A DNA stretch of 43,081 nucleotides from positions 1 to 43,081 of the forward strand of contig NZ_QBUY01000076.1 in the NCBI RefSeq assembly GCF_003121405.1, read 5' to 3'. Below are positions 42,882 to 43,081 of this stretch, piece by piece. The stretch is from Paraburkholderia sp. C35 (GTDB taxonomy: Bacteria > Pseudomonadota > Gammaproteobacteria > Burkholderiales > Burkholderiaceae). Position 1 is the stretch's first letter. Every line of letters starts with the position of its first letter. The translations under genes were made by a program, and so were the position numbers. The notes under the pieces are model-generated. The model saw nothing but the letters and a program-made list of their open reading frames with translations. It was not told the DNA's origin and searched no databases.

Positions 42882-42954
42882 ATTTGCTCGTTATTTGGGT
42901 TATCAGGGGAAACCCTTGATTTAGGTTTTTTTGCGCTTTGCGGGGTTGGTGCGG

Positions 42955-43080
42955 TTTGCTTGTGTTTTTGCTGGCGTCCGCTTTTTGTTAGTGGTCTGCT
43001 AGCGTTGCCCCTGTGCGGGGCGGCACCTACTTTTCTTTGCCGCCGCAAAGAAAAGTAGGCAAAAGAAAGCGGGCTAACAC
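42955..43080 (-). repeat. Dispersed hairpin repeat, right copy
   Basis: The core at 43026-43059 has a perfect 15-bp stem (CCTACTTTTCTTTGC / GCAAAGAAAAGTAGG) with a 4-nt loop. Read on the minus strand it is followed by 'gccgccccgcacaggggcaacgc' and a looser tail, the same order as the left copy at 47-190. The two copies are therefore in inverted orientation. It lies upstream of the GntR regulator gene. Confidence 0.75.
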
Positions 43081-43081
43081 C

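Overview
The window looks like a chromosome or megaplasmid segment of a beta-proteobacterium of the Burkholderiaceae, most likely Paraburkholderia, Caballeronia or a close relative. This rests on the high GC content with strong G/C third positions, on a BraR-RsaL-BraI type quorum-sensing locus, on a DUF3005-like protein, and on a dispersed 'CCTACTTTTCTTTGCCG' hairpin repeat of the kind common in these genomes. I recognised the families by reading; no database search was run. No rRNA, tRNA, CRISPR array, insertion sequence or phage gene was seen.

Layout: (1) 0.2-6.9 kb, protocatechuate branch of the beta-ketoadipate pathway: pcaI-pcaJ-pcaB-pcaD-pcaC and pobA on the minus strand, with a divergent LysR regulator. 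(2) 7.0-12.9 kb, mixed genes: folE, a 58-codon small ORF, an EamA transporter with an AraC regulator, serine O-acetyltransferase, a 77-aa hypothetical protein, a DUF3005-like protein and an atypical short-chain dehydrogenase. (3) 13.0-21.8 kb, a sugar-acid module on the minus strand: substrate-binding protein, ATPase, two permeases and an IlvD/Edd dehydratase in one operon, with an SMP-30 lactonase and a ketoglutarate-semialdehyde-type dehydrogenase upstream. (4) 21.8-24.5 kb, an AT-richer gene-poor stretch, then the acyl-homoserine-lactone locus braR / rsaL / braI. (5) 24.5-26.9 kb, a GntR regulator and a DHA2-type MFS exporter. (6) 27.1-30.0 kb, a universal stress protein, a cysteine-complete FNR and an EgtB-like sulfoxide synthase. 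(7) 30.3-34.6 kb, a cobalt-type nitrile hydratase operon: P47K GTPase, DUF1097 membrane protein, beta and alpha subunits, activator, and the cobalt transporter CbtB-CbtA, followed by a GlxA-type AraC regulator. (8) 35.9-42.8 kb, a GntR-led operon for four-carbon acid sugars with both L-threonate and D-erythronate dehydrogenases.

How the genes work together: pobA makes protocatechuate from 4-hydroxybenzoate, and PcaB, C, D and IJ carry the ring-cleavage product to 3-oxoadipyl-CoA; pcaHG and pcaF must lie elsewhere. The sugar-acid module would import an aldonate, open its lactone, dehydrate it and oxidise the final semialdehyde to 2-oxoglutarate, with one middle step missing. The nitrile hydratase operon joins enzyme, chaperones and metal import in one transcription unit but has no amidase. 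The four-carbon operon converts threonate and erythronate through 2-oxo and 3-oxo acids to a phosphorylated triose. The overall picture is a soil or plant-associated catabolic region.

The most interesting points are the self-contained cobalt nitrile hydratase unit with an unexplained DUF1097 protein, the compact quorum-sensing locus with a composite palindrome in its control region, an EgtB-like gene with no partner nearby, and two oppositely oriented copies of the dispersed repeat framing the window.
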